DNA of 44,260 bases from Clostridiales bacterium (GCA_017509245.1 JAFWQC010000109.1:1-44260), one strand, 5' to 3'. Positions 1 to 8,328 are shown, numbered from the stretch's first letter. The notes: generated from the letters alone by a model not told the origin. Translations and numbers: made by a program.

Positions 1-14
1 ACTAAGGAATCACT

Positions 15-42
15 CCCTCAGACAAGGTAATTATATCATCCC
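15..42 (-). promoter_or_regulatory. Extended -10 promoter/leader module, copy A
   Basis: On the minus strand this reads GGGATGATATAAT followed by a TCTGAGGGA leader, with TG one base before TATAAT (positions 35-30), which is an extended -10. It fires leftward out of the window, so its gene is not visible. The stretch matches 25 of 28 positions of the module at 3909-3936, which lies upstream of a small hypothetical gene. No convincing -35 is present. Promoter function is inferred. Confidence 0.5.
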
Positions 43-125
43 AATCAAGAACACTTAGCGTACTTTCAACTCAGTTTTAATGATGCAAAAAGACGTATTT
101 TGAGTTTTTAGTGGCTTTTTAGTGG

Positions 126-161
126 CTTAAAAAATTGAAAGTCCCTGTTTTAGGGGCTTTC
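126..161 (-). terminator. Rho-independent terminator of the MaoC-like gene
   Basis: The arms at 137-146 and 152-161 pair almost perfectly around a 5-nt loop. Read on the minus strand, the hairpin is followed by a run of T from the A-rich tract at 127-136. It lies about 50 bases after the stop codon of the leftward MaoC-like gene. Confidence 0.8.
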
Positions 162-212
162 AAGCGTTTGGCGATTACTCGTACTCTACTGTTGCAGTCG
201 AATTGGCAACAT

Positions 213-647
213 TCAGACCACAGGTCTGCACTTAACTACTGATTCAGTAACGTTCGTCAGAACAAGTTCACCGTTCTGGTTATAGACATTGATGGTTAAT
301 TCAGCAAGACCGTTTCTCTCATTCCTCTTTACGAGATTGGTGATCTCTGCTTTGCCTGTGAGAATGTCATCTGCGAAGACCGGCTTAAGCCATTCGATCT
401 TTGTGGATTTTCCTGCGAGGAGTTCTTCGCCGAAGAAATCGACTTCAAGATATTTTGCCCATACTGCCATGAATGACATGACACCGGGTGCGATCAGTTT
501 TCCGAAATGTGTAGTCTTGGCATATTCTTCGTCGGTATGAAGAGGGATGTTATCGTAATCCTTGGCAAACGCGATCATCTTATCCTTATCGATGACAGCG
601 GGTGCGAGCTCGGCGTTCATGCCGGTCTTAAGGTCGTCAAAATACAT
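213..647 (-). CDS. MaoC-like hot-dog (R)-specific hydratase/dehydratase
   Basis: This 144-residue protein fits a single MaoC-like hot-dog domain, the family that hydrates or dehydrates acyl-CoA or acyl-ACP thioesters. The visible signature is the early FDDLKTG segment, then D-N-x-P-L-H-T-D-E-E-Y-A and the glycine/proline-rich turn FGKLIAPG (active-site Asp and His in the family). A reading frame extends upstream to a TTG at 752, but that extension has no family similarity, so I chose ATG 647. The Shine-Dalgarno is weak (AGGA about 12 bases upstream). The gene is divergent from a TetR regulator that may control it. Its substrate cannot be told from sequence; linkage to an SDR reductase suggests acyl-thioester or ketone metabolism. 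Confidence 0.8.
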   Translation of the reverse strand: MYFDDLKTGMNAELAPAVIDKDKMIAFAKDYDNIPLHTDEEYAKTTHFGKLIAPGVMSFMAVWAKYLEVDFFGEELLAGKSTKIEWLKPVFADDILTGKAEITNLVKRNERNGLAELTINVYNQNGELVLTNVTESVVKCRPVV

Positions 648-764
648 AGGCTGTATAGTCCTGCTTTTCTCTGTTTTTGAGAGTAGTATTGTCTCAGAGT
701 GTTTTTTGCAAACACAACCCGTATATTTTAGCAATTCCACGCCCTTATACAAGTGAAAATACCG

Positions 765-816
765 TTGACACTTTGATGCCGCCCGTGCTATTTTATGAAT
801 GAAAATTTATTCATTC
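765..816 (+). promoter_or_regulatory. Promoter and likely operator of the TetR operon
   Basis: TTGACA at 765-770 and TATTTT at 789-794 are 18 bases apart. A perfect inverted repeat follows at once: GAATGAA (797-803), 6-base spacer, TTCATTC (810-816). It sits at the likely transcription start, so a bound dimer would block initiation. Size and symmetry suit a TetR dimer, so autorepression is the simplest inference. The Shine-Dalgarno AAAGGAGAG follows at 818-826. Confidence 0.75.
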
Positions 817-830
817 TAAAGGAGAGTTCC

Positions 831-1409
831 ATGCCCAAGTCACAGGAACGCTGCCAGGAAATAAGGGAAGAGACCAAGAATCTCATAATAAAGAAATCAA
901 TCCTGTACTTTGCAAGGCACGGGTTTGCAGGCACAAAGATCAGCGACCTCTCGAAGAATATCGGAATCGCACAGGGTACGATATATCTTTATTTCGAATC
1001 CAAAGAAGACCTTTACGCCGCGATCTTCGAGATATCCGACAAATACACGAGATCCGAGAAGCTTAACAGCTTTGCAAAGCTCCCGATCACTTCGGCAATG
1101 AAGATCAAGATGCTCTCGGATTATCTCATCAAGAGCCTTAAGAGCGATGAGATGTTCCCGGCAAGCATTGCGCTTTATACGCAAAGGCTCCTTGAAGGCG
1201 AGCAGGATCAGAGCTTCTATAAGACGCTGGAAAAGATCATCAGAGAAGGCCAAAAGGAGGGCAGTGTGGTTGCAGGCAATGCGAAAAAGCTGTCTGAACT
1301 TTACTGGGGCGTCGTATATCTTTATGCGGTAAAGACTCTTTACACAACAGACTTTGCAATGATCAAGTCAGAAGACCTCTCAAGGATCCTTCTGGAGGAC
1401 AAGAAATGA
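831..1409 (+). CDS. TetR/AcrR family transcriptional regulator
   Basis: A 192-residue repressor-type protein. Residues about 15-60 form the TetR DNA-binding domain (ILYFARHGFAGTKISDLSKN, then GIAQGTIYLYFESKEDLY), and the rest is a helical ligand-binding and dimerisation region. The start is ATG 831, five bases after a strong AAAGGAGAG; an in-frame ATG at 795 lies inside the operator and lacks a ribosome site. The stop overlaps the SDR start by 4 bases (ATGA), so the two are translationally coupled. Ligand unknown; the perfect inverted repeat in its own promoter suggests autoregulation and perhaps control of the divergent MaoC-like gene. Confidence 0.92.
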   Translation: MPKSQERCQEIREETKNLIIKKSILYFARHGFAGTKISDLSKNIGIAQGTIYLYFESKEDLYAAIFEISDKYTRSEKLNSFAKLPITSAMKIKMLSDYLIKSLKSDEMFPASIALYTQRLLEGEQDQSFYKTLEKIIREGQKEGSVVAGNAKKLSELYWGVVYLYAVKTLYTTDFAMIKSEDLSRILLEDKK

Positions 1410-2158
1410 TCGCGATCATAACGGGTGCAACAGGAGATATAGGAGAGGAGTTCGTTAAGAGTCTGATAGGTGAAGTTGACCTTATCTGGGCTGTCGGAAG
1501 AAGCGAAAACAAGCTTGCTGCTCTCCACGGAAAATACGGTGATAAGATAGTTCCGGTCATCTGCAATCTGTCAGATAAGGATTCGATAATTAAGCTGTGC
1601 CAAAAGATAGAAGATGAGAAGCCTGATATCAAGTATCTGGTGAACAATGCAGGCGTTGCGAGGATGGCTCCGGTCACGGATTTTTCGATCGAAGAATTAA
1701 GCAGCATGCTCGAGATAAATGACACTGCAGCAACACTGCTTTGCAGGGCAGCTCTTCCATATATGGCAGAGGGTTCCAATATCATTAATATCGCTTTCGC
1801 ATCGGCATTCCAGCCGAATCCTTATATCGCAGTTTATTCGGCAAGCAAGGCGTATCTGCTCTCGTTTACAAGAAGTCTTAATGTTGAGAACAAGGGAATC
1901 AACTGCATTGCCGTCTGCCCGGGCTGGGTGGATACTAAGATGCTTCCGTCGAAAACAAAGAGCGGCAAGGACATCAAATATCCTGGCATGGTATCGGCAG
2001 ATGTTGTAGTAAAAACAGCGCTCAAAGATCTGCGCAAAGGCAAGGACGTGTCAGTTTGTTCACCGTACTACAGATACACGAGATTTTTAAGCAAAGTCAT
2101 TCCTCATAAGACAATGATGAAGATGTGGATGAGGGCTATTGAGGATTACGTAGCATGA
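1406..2158 (+). CDS. Short-chain dehydrogenase/reductase (SDR)
   Basis: A 250-residue classical SDR with a Rossmann fold. The N-terminus carries the cofactor motif TGATGDIG (residues about 6-13), followed by NNAGVARM near residue 80 and the catalytic YSASK near residue 148. Length is typical for classical SDRs that reduce ketones or oxidise alcohols with NAD(P). It is coupled by 4-base overlaps to the TetR gene before it and the CPBP protease after it. The substrate is not predictable; the family also includes steroid and 3-oxoacyl reductases. Confidence 0.9.
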   Translation: MIAIITGATGDIGEEFVKSLIGEVDLIWAVGRSENKLAALHGKYGDKIVPVICNLSDKDSIIKLCQKIEDEKPDIKYLVNNAGVARMAPVTDFSIEELSSMLEINDTAATLLCRAALPYMAEGSNIINIAFASAFQPNPYIAVYSASKAYLLSFTRSLNVENKGINCIAVCPGWVDTKMLPSKTKSGKDIKYPGMVSADVVVKTALKDLRKGKDVSVCSPYYRYTRFLSKVIPHKTMMKMWMRAIEDYVA

Positions 2159-2826
2159 GTAAAAGGAAAGAATGGATTCTTCTGATCACGGGATTTGCCG
2201 GCGCTCTGCTCGGAACGTTTGGCGTGCTCATGTTCAACACTCATGTTCTCTCTGCGCTTCCAACCATACTTCGGATTATTCTGTATGTCGTTGGATATTG
2301 GATCATTGCGGTCGTTCCGCTGATACTGATGTATGCGAACAAAGAGAAGATGAGAGATTATTTCGCAGGCAAAGAAAAGCTTTTATGGCAGATCCTCATT
2401 GGTTTAGGAATAGGTCTGGGAATGTCATTTTTACTGACACTTATCCCGCATCTTGCAGGCTTCGGAAACTTTGTAGATAACGGAACAAGACACGATAAGT
2501 TCATTGAGTTCGCTATCGAGTTTATCTATTTTGTTTTCTCCGTCTCTTTTGTCGAAGAATTCGTGTTCAGAGGATTCATCTTCAGAAGACTTAAGAACAT
2601 CACCGGAAATAACGTCATATCCCTGATCGTCTCATCAGTCCTCTTCGGATTCTTACACGTTTTCCATGGCAACATTATTCAGGTGGTAATAACAACACTT
2701 CTCGGAGCTTTCTGGTGCTTCTGTAGACTGAAGATAAAGAATTGTTCTCTGCTCTCAGTTATCATTGCACACGGTATCTACGATTTCATGATAGGGGTGT
2801 GGGCATCAATCCTGTTGAAACCTTAA
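2155..2826 (+). CDS. CPBP family intramembrane glutamic protease (CAAX/Abi)
   Basis: A 223-residue polytopic membrane protein with about six to seven hydrophobic segments. It shows the three family motifs in order: EEFVFRG (EExxxR) near residue 138, FGFLHVFHG (FxxxH) and HGIYDF (HxxxD, where Asn is more usual). Members act as prenyl-protein or bacteriocin-immunity proteases in the membrane. It is the last gene of the TetR-SDR-CPBP operon, overlapping the SDR stop by 4 bases. Its specific role here is unknown. Confidence 0.88.
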   Translation: MSKRKEWILLITGFAGALLGTFGVLMFNTHVLSALPTILRIILYVVGYWIIAVVPLILMYANKEKMRDYFAGKEKLLWQILIGLGIGLGMSFLLTLIPHLAGFGNFVDNGTRHDKFIEFAIEFIYFVFSVSFVEEFVFRGFIFRRLKNITGNNVISLIVSSVLFGFLHVFHGNIIQVVITTLLGAFWCFCRLKIKNCSLLSVIIAHGIYDFMIGVWASILLKP

Positions 2827-2891
2827 AACTCGGTGAGGCAGCTGTCAGATAGGGCTGATCAGCATGACGAATCTGCGCATTTATCAAATCT

Positions 2892-2921
2892 TTGAAAATT
2901 CATGTCATGGACTGATATTAT
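2892..2921 (+). promoter_or_regulatory. Promoter of apt
   Basis: TTGAAA (2892-2897) and TATTAT (2916-2921) are 18 bases apart, with TG one base before the -10 (extended -10). It lies about 35 bases before the apt start. Confidence 0.6.
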
Positions 2922-2956
2922 AGTATTAATAATCCAATGCTATAGGAGGCGCCGAC

Positions 2957-3478
2957 ATGAAGAGCCTTGAAGACTATATAACGATTATCCACGACTTCCC
3001 GGAGAAAGGCGTTATCTATAGAGACATAACATCGGTTATTGAGGATTCTGACGGTTTCAGACTGGCTATAGCGGAACTTTTGAAGCTTCTGGATGGTGTC
3101 GAATTCGACAAGATCGTAAGCCTCGAATCGCGCGGTTTTATCTTCGGCGCTCCGATTGCGTATGAATTAAGAAAACCCATGGTCCTTGTCCGAAAAGCCG
3201 GCAAGCTTCCACGCGAGACCATAGCACAGACATATGATCTTGAGTATGGCAGTGCAACGGTCGAGATTCATAAGAGTTCGATCAATCCCGGAGATAAGGT
3301 TATCCTTATCGACGACCTTATCGCTACAGGAGGAACACTTCAGGCTGCGGCCAATTTGGTTACGAAATTGGGAGGAGAGGTCATCAAGGCTGTTGCACTT
3401 GTCGAGCTCCGCGGATTTAATGCCCGAAGCCGCCTCGATTTCGATATTGATACTGTATTTTCCTACGACGGTAAATAA
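2957..3478 (+). CDS. apt: Adenine phosphoribosyltransferase
   Basis: A 173-residue type I phosphoribosyltransferase that makes AMP from adenine and PRPP in purine salvage. The PRPP-binding loop is explicit: VILIDDLIATGGT near residues 112-124. The Apt-type N-terminus (DFPEKGVIYRDIT) and LESRGFIFGAPIA are both present. Length is normal for the family. ATG 2957 is preceded by GGAGG. It is monocistronic, between its own promoter and a hairpin terminator. Confidence 0.96.
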   Translation: MKSLEDYITIIHDFPEKGVIYRDITSVIEDSDGFRLAIAELLKLLDGVEFDKIVSLESRGFIFGAPIAYELRKPMVLVRKAGKLPRETIAQTYDLEYGSATVEIHKSSINPGDKVILIDDLIATGGTLQAAANLVTKLGGEVIKAVALVELRGFNARSRLDFDIDTVFSYDGK

Positions 3479-3490
3479 CTTACGATATAA

Positions 3491-3526
3491 AGAAGCTCCT
3501 GACTTATCAGAAGCTTCCTTAGTTTT
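3491..3526 (+). terminator. Terminator of apt
   Basis: GAAGCT (3492-3497) and CTGA pair with TCAG and AGCTTC (3512-3517) around a 4-base loop, with one mismatch, followed by CTTAGTTTT. It lies just after the apt stop and may also serve the convergent gene at 3542-3856. Confidence 0.7.
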
Positions 3527-3541
3527 CAAGGATAATTGCGA

Positions 3542-3856
3542 TTATATGTTGTTATGATACCATTCCATGTAATCCATCAATTCATTCTGTTTCAGCAACT
3601 TATATCGCGGACATCCGTCGAAATTATGATTACCCCAGGACAAATGAACAACATAGAAGATATTGCCATCCGAAAACAGAACATCATCCTGTCGATCAGA
3701 TTTGGCAACTGCTACCAACTTGTCTTTGATCAAGAAAAGATCACTTGATGATCCGATTTCCTTTAACAACTGTTGTCTTAGGGATTCTTTCACGTGATCG
3801 TCTTCTATTTGCCACCAACAGAAATCTTCGTATCGCTGATTTAGACTCTCAAACAT
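3542..3856 (-). CDS. Small hypothetical protein (104 aa)
   Basis: I do not recognise the family. The protein is acidic and rich in Trp and Asp, with a FCWWQIEDDHVKESLR segment near residues 12-27 and a C-terminal YMEWYHNNI. It has no signal peptide, membrane segment or zinc motif, so it is probably a small cytosolic single-domain protein. Compact charged proteins of this size are often immunity proteins or antitoxins, but nothing here proves that. The ribosome site is weak (GATGAGA). The gene sits behind a promoter module that recurs at the left edge of the window, so a relative may lie just outside. Confidence 0.65.
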   Translation of the reverse strand: MFESLNQRYEDFCWWQIEDDHVKESLRQQLLKEIGSSSDLFLIKDKLVAVAKSDRQDDVLFSDGNIFYVVHLSWGNHNFDGCPRYKLLKQNELMDYMEWYHNNI

Positions 3857-3908
3857 TTCTCATCACTCGTGCTATATCAATCTTTCAAAATTTTTCGATC
3901 TAAGGTTT

Positions 3909-3936
3909 CCCTCAGATAAGGCAATTATACCATCCC
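3909..3936 (-). promoter_or_regulatory. Extended -10 promoter/leader module, copy B
   Basis: The minus strand reads GGGATGGTATAAT: TATAAT at 3929-3924 with TG one base upstream, then a TCTGAGGGA leader. It is about 70 bases upstream of the 104-residue hypothetical gene and should drive it. It matches copy A (15-42) at 25 of 28 positions. Confidence 0.6.
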
Positions 3937-3954
3937 GGTAAAGTACTCTGAGCT

Positions 3955-3995
3955 AAAAAGAAGCCCCTGAATCACCAGGAGCCTTCTTAGTTTTT
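3955..3995. terminator. Bidirectional hairpin terminator
   Basis: AAGAAGCCCCTG (3958-3969) pairs imperfectly with CAGGAGCCTTCTT (3976-3988). T-rich tracts follow on both strands (TTAGTTTTTG on plus, TTTTTAGC on minus). It is placed to end guaA transcription on the minus strand. Confidence 0.65.
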
Positions 3996-4075
3996 GTCTC
4001 ATTGAAAAGAGTAATATTGTTTGCGAGCGATTTCCGCACAAGCGAAGCGCGGAGGACCTTAACGAGCAAATGATA

Positions 4076-5056
4076 TTACTCGTACTCGATCGTTCCGGTA
4101 GGCTTGGGTGTTATGTCGTAGAGTACACGGTTAACGCCCTTGACCTCGCTTACGATACGGCCTTCGATCTTAGCTAAAAGATCATAAGGGATCTGCTCGA
4201 TGGAAGCTGCAATTGCGTCAGTGGTGTTGACTGCGCGGATGATTACGAGCCATTCGAATGAACGTTCGCCGTTCTTGATGCCTGTGGACTTGAAGTCAGG
4301 TACTACAGTGAAGTACTGCCAGACCTTGCCTGCAAGACCTGCGTTAGCAAATTCTTCTCTTAAGATAGCATCGGACTCTCTTACCGCTTCGAGTCTGTCT
4401 CTTGTGATCGCACCGGGGCATCTTACGCCAAGACCCGGACCCGGGAACGGCTGACGGTAAACCATATTGTCAGGAAGACCAAGAGCGGAACCGACAACGC
4501 GGACCTCGTCCTTGTAGAGATATTTGACGGGCTCAACGAGCTCGAAATCGAGTTCCGGGGGAAGGCCGCCTACGTTGTGGTGAGCCTTGATGCCTTTCTC
4601 GCTCTCGAGGATGTCAGGATAGATCGTACCTTGAGCGAGGAATGCGATACCGTCAAGCTTGGAAGCTTCTTCAGCGAAGACCTTGATGAACTCTTCACCG
4701 ATAATGTGACGCTTGGTCTCAGGATCGCTGACGCCTGCCAAAAGATCAAGGAATCTGTCTGTGGCATCAACATAGATGAGGTTAGCGCCGAGTTCGTCTC
4801 TGAAAACCTTGCATACCATCTCGGGTTCGCCTTTTCTTAAAAGTCCGTGGTTAACGTGCACACAAACGAGCTTGTCGCCGATGGCTTTGATGAGGAGGGC
4901 AGCGACTACTGAAGAATCAACGCCGCCTGAGAGTGCCAGGAGGACTTTCTTGTCTCCAACCTGCTCTTTGATAGCCTTGATCTGATCAGCGATAAAATCG
5001 TCTGCCTGGGCTTTGGTTGTAATTCTTTTAAGGGAATCGGGTCTTACGTCTGCCAT
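4076..5056 (-). CDS. guaA: GMP synthetase, ATP-pyrophosphatase/dimerisation part only
   Basis: A 326-residue protein matching only the C-terminal two thirds of bacterial GuaA, which aminates XMP to GMP. The N-type ATP-pyrophosphatase P-loop LALSGGVDSSVVAALL is near residues 40-55, the XMP-binding region RQPFPGPGLGVRCPG near 210, and the protein ends in GTIEYE like full-length enzymes. The class I glutamine amidotransferase domain (about 190 residues) is absent and no such gene is adjacent. This is the archaeal-style GuaAB subunit layout, so ammonia may be supplied by a separate glutaminase or used free. An upstream TTG at 5071 overlaps the GGAGG ribosome site (5065-5069), so ATG 5056 is the real start. 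Confidence 0.9.
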   Translation of the reverse strand: MADVRPDSLKRITTKAQADDFIADQIKAIKEQVGDKKVLLALSGGVDSSVVAALLIKAIGDKLVCVHVNHGLLRKGEPEMVCKVFRDELGANLIYVDATDRFLDLLAGVSDPETKRHIIGEEFIKVFAEEASKLDGIAFLAQGTIYPDILESEKGIKAHHNVGGLPPELDFELVEPVKYLYKDEVRVVGSALGLPDNMVYRQPFPGPGLGVRCPGAITRDRLEAVRESDAILREEFANAGLAGKVWQYFTVVPDFKSTGIKNGERSFEWLVIIRAVNTTDAIAASIEQIPYDLLAKIEGRIVSEVKGVNRVLYDITPKPTGTIEYE

Positions 5057-5202
5057 TTGTAAAGCCTCCAATGTAAAAAATATTGACTAAAACATTTTAC
5101 AATATTGTGAAGAAGTTTGGGATTACAAATGTTACAATCAGGCATAACTTTTTAAGGACAGATTGTTTTTATTATTTTATTATAAGGAGATACCTTTAGA
5201 AT

Positions 5203-6618
5203 ATGCGCAAAACAAAGATCATCTGCACGATAGGACCTTCTTCGGACAACGAAGAGACCCTGTCACAAATGTGCGAAGCCGGAATGAATGTTGCAAGGCT
5301 CAACTTTTCGCACGGCACACATGAACAGCATCAGGAGAAGATCGATCTTATCAAGAGAGTAAGGGAGAAGCTCAATCTCCCTATTGCGATCATGCTCGAT
5401 ACCAAGGGACCCGAGTACAGGATCAAGACATTTAAGGACCACAAGGTCGAGCTTAAGGACGGAGCTTCGTTTACGCTGACGACGGATGATGTCGAAGGTG
5501 ATGAGACAAGAGTTTCTGTTACATATAAGCTTTTGCCCCAGCAGCTCAATCCCGGTGACAGAGTCCTCATAAATAACGGACTTGTTATCCTTGAGGTAAG
5601 AGAGATCAACGGCCAGAACGTTAAATGTGATGTAATCGTCGGAGGCACGCTCTCTGACCAGAAGTCGATGAACTTCCCCAATAAGGTCATGCAGGGCGAC
5701 TTCTTAAGCGAGCAGGACAAGAAGGATCTTCTCTTTGGAATCAAGAATGATATTGATTTTGTTGCTGCTTCTTTCGTATCGCGAAAAGAAGACATGATAG
5801 AGATGCGTGAATTCTTAGATGCCAATGGCGGCGAGAATATCGAAGTCATTGCCAAGATCGAGAACAGGGCAGGCGTTGACAACATCGACGAGATCTCCCA
5901 GAAATGTGCAGGCATCATGATCGCAAGAGGTGACCTGGGTGTTGAGATCCCGTTCGTTGAGGTCCCCAGTGTCCAGAAACAGCTCATCAAGCGCTGCAGG
6001 CTTCTGGGGCGCCGCGTCATAACGGCCACGGAGATGCTCGAGTCCATGATCAACAACCCGAGACCGACCAGAGCTGAGATCTCTGACGTCGCAAATGCAG
6101 TATATGACGGTTCTTCGGCGATCATGCTCTCCGGAGAGTCCGCTGCGGGCAAGTATCCTGTAGAGGCTGTAAAGACAATGTCCCAGGTTGCAGAATATAC
6201 CGAGAATCACATCAATTACAGGGACCGTTTCTTCAAGCAGGAATTCAAGATCAGAAATAACCTTGACGCTATTTCCCACGCCACATGCCAGATGGCGATC
6301 GACGTTGGCGCGAAGGCCATCGTAGTTCACTCAAGAAGCGGCGTTACGGCAAGGATGGTATCCCGTTTCAGATGCCCGATCGACATTATCGGAATGACGA
6401 CATCCGAGAGGATCTGGAGAAGACTGAATCTGTCATGGGGCGTTATCCCGATCCTTAATGAGGAGTTCACTTCCACGGACGTAATGTTCTATCACGGATT
6501 CAATGTCGCCAAGGATGTCCTTGACCTTGAGGCGGGTGATAATGTCGTAATGACAGGCGGCCTCATCAACGGCAAGGCCGGCAATACGAATACGATAAAG
6601 GTTGAGACAGTCGTCTGA
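5203..6618 (+). CDS. pyk: Pyruvate kinase
   Basis: A 471-residue pyruvate kinase that converts PEP and ADP to pyruvate and ATP in glycolysis. It starts with the conserved RKTKIICTIGPSS. The MLDTKGPE segment, the active-site MIARGDLGVEIP and the ITATEMLESM helix are all present. It lacks the extra C-terminal PEP-utiliser domain carried by many Bacillus-type enzymes, so it is the standard length. AAGGAG lies 14 bases before ATG 5203. It is divergent from guaA and monocistronic, with a terminator that overlaps the convergent membrane-protein gene. Confidence 0.97.
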   Translation: MRKTKIICTIGPSSDNEETLSQMCEAGMNVARLNFSHGTHEQHQEKIDLIKRVREKLNLPIAIMLDTKGPEYRIKTFKDHKVELKDGASFTLTTDDVEGDETRVSVTYKLLPQQLNPGDRVLINNGLVILEVREINGQNVKCDVIVGGTLSDQKSMNFPNKVMQGDFLSEQDKKDLLFGIKNDIDFVAASFVSRKEDMIEMREFLDANGGENIEVIAKIENRAGVDNIDEISQKCAGIMIARGDLGVEIPFVEVPSVQKQLIKRCRLLGRRVITATEMLESMINNPRPTRAEISDVANAVYDGSSAIMLSGESAAGKYPVEAVKTMSQVAEYTENHINYRDRFFKQEFKIRNNLDAISHATCQMAIDVGAKAIVVHSRSGVTARMVSRFRCPIDIIGMTTSERIWRRLNLSWGVIPILNEEFTSTDVMFYHGFNVAKDVLDLEAGDNVVMTGGLINGKAGNTNTIKVETVV

Positions 6619-6638
6619 TCAGGAAATATAGATAAACA

Positions 6639-8186
6639 TCAATGTAAGCACTCGGCAACAAGCCACCGGGTGCTTATTTCATCTTTATATGTCGACGTTA
6701 CGGTGTTGTCGTAAACGACCTTATATCTGTCGGATGCGGCATAGATATCGTCAGCAAACCATTCATCCGTTGTTCCGGGCAGGAGATCGAGGACGATGGC
6801 GTCACATCCGTATTTCTCAACGAACTCATCCATGTCCTCAATGTTGTCTATCATCATCTGGCCTGAGATGTAATCGGTGCCGGAGAAGCTGGCCATATAA
6901 AGGTCTGATCGGTTGTCGATATGAACCGGGATCCCGTAGAATGCAAGCCAGGTGCCTGTATTGAAGGAATTGTAGATCCTGCCGTAACCGTTCTGCTTCA
7001 CGCAGGAGATAACTCCTTCATCGTATGCTGCGATGGCACTTGAGTCGGACATCGTATTCGTGGGAATATAATTCACGATGGAAAAGATGGTTGTAAACCC
7101 GAAGAACAGCACGCAGAATCCAGATAGGATGTAGAAAGAAATGTTGCTGAACTTGACCGTCTCTTTATTAATATGAAAAATATTATCGTTTATCCATATA
7201 ACAAGGCTCTGAAGCTCTTCCGTGCACAATGCAAGGATGAAGAGGGCGGTAAAGTTCATGAACCTGCAGTATTTGCAGGAGATTATTATGAACATGCAGA
7301 ATATGCAGAGCCTGGTGATCGCGTCCTTGTCAAACTTCTTAACGCGTCCGTCAACAATAAAAGCTACGATTATGAGGAGCAGAAGTGCGATCTCCCAGAC
7401 AGAGAAGGTCTTGGGTGCCCATTCAATATTATATTTCCAGACATCCTTGCCGTCGGACTGTACCAGGGCATAAGCCCAGACCTTTATGCCCAGAGGGTTC
7501 AGGAGTGAGCAGACAAAGGCTCCTGCGGCTGTTGCCAGATCGATGAGTGCAGTCTTAAACTGCCTGAAGATGAGTTCGATCACGACGAAGACCGCGTAGA
7601 CCGCGAAAAGGAGCGGGACCATTCCGCCGTGGACCCAGGCAAGGGCAAAGACCGCCCCGCAGAAGAAGAGAGACTTGAACAGCTGGCTCTTCCTCGTGGA
7701 GAGCATCACATAGATAACGAGAAGGAAAGCAAGCTCCGAGAAAAGGTGGGGCCTTGCGTTGTAGTTCGGGAAGGTAAAGAGCCTTGCTATTGCTGCAGAT
7801 GCAACAATTACCAGGGGGTGGACCGTGTCCTTGTACTTTTTAAAGGCTATTCCCGCAATTGTATAGTTGAAAGCAGCCGTAACGCCGATAACTCCGGCAA
7901 GTCCGAGAAGCTTATAAGCTATGCCGACTATGTAATACCAGCCTATCTCGTGAGGCCACCAGTTGAGCCCTTCGTGCCAGCTGTATATCTCAACAGGGAC
8001 GAACCTTCCGCTTGCAAGGCAGTCCAGACCGATCTTTATCTGTATGGCCGCGTCGCCCACATAATTACCGATCATGTCGGTGTAGAAGAACGGACAGTAC
8101 AAAAGTACTAGGGCGCTGATCAGGAAGATCGTTTTTGCGTCCGGTTTTTTACCGAGTCTGTAGTTTAAAGCTTTCTCGTGTTTCAT
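6639..8186 (-). CDS. Large polytopic membrane protein, possibly GT-C-like
   Basis: A 515-residue protein with roughly ten to eleven hydrophobic helices (residues about 20 to 410) and a soluble C-terminal domain of about 110 residues. After the first helix there is an extracytoplasmic loop with D-A-A-I-Q-I-K and a W-H-E-G-L-N-W-W-P-H-E segment. An acidic residue after the first helix with a large membrane part and a soluble tail recalls GT-C glycosyltransferases or oligosaccharyl ligases, but I cannot name a family. The frame extends upstream to 8309; I chose ATG 8186 because GGAG lies just before it and MKHEKALN starts a plausible cytoplasmic N-terminus. Convergent with pyk. Confidence 0.8.
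   Translation of the reverse strand: MKHEKALNYRLGKKPDAKTIFLISALVLLYCPFFYTDMIGNYVGDAAIQIKIGLDCLASGRFVPVEIYSWHEGLNWWPHEIGWYYIVGIAYKLLGLAGVIGVTAAFNYTIAGIAFKKYKDTVHPLVIVASAAIARLFTFPNYNARPHLFSELAFLLVIYVMLSTRKSQLFKSLFFCGAVFALAWVHGGMVPLLFAVYAVFVVIELIFRQFKTALIDLATAAGAFVCSLLNPLGIKVWAYALVQSDGKDVWKYNIEWAPKTFSVWEIALLLLIIVAFIVDGRVKKFDKDAITRLCIFCMFIIISCKYCRFMNFTALFILALCTEELQSLVIWINDNIFHINKETVKFSNISFYILSGFCVLFFGFTTIFSIVNYIPTNTMSDSSAIAAYDEGVISCVKQNGYGRIYNSFNTGTWLAFYGIPVHIDNRSDLYMASFSGTDYISGQMMIDNIEDMDEFVEKYGCDAIVLDLLPGTTDEWFADDIYAASDRYKVVYDNTVTSTYKDEISTRWLVAECLH
6645..6685 (+). terminator. Terminator of pyk
   Basis: TAAGCACTCGG (6645-6655) pairs with CCGGGTGCTTA (6666-6676) with one wobble, followed by TTTCATCTTTATAT. 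It lies inside the last codons of the convergent membrane-protein gene. Confidence 0.75.
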
Positions 8187-8328
8187 GCCCGCTCCAAAAC
8201 TTAAGGAAATCTTAACTAAAATTATACTATAATAGATTCGCATAAAAGATATACTTAGTGGGAAGGCGGTAAAATAAGCCTTGATGCCGTTTTGATGCCG
8301 ATTTGCCACAAAATATACATAAAAAAAA

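Noticed and set aside
176..235. A short frame ending in TVEYE on the minus strand, like the IEYE end of GuaA
   Set aside because: It is blocked by a stop after about 18 codons and overlaps the MaoC-like 3' end in another frame. The resemblance is too short to be a gene remnant.
5331..6152. Long antisense frames inside pyk
   Set aside because: They mirror the codon pattern of the highly conserved pyk and have no family motif or ribosome site.
7173..8111. Plus-strand frames inside the large membrane-protein gene
   Set aside because: They are shadows of the minus-strand gene; the products are charged and motif-free, whereas the minus frame has clear membrane helices.
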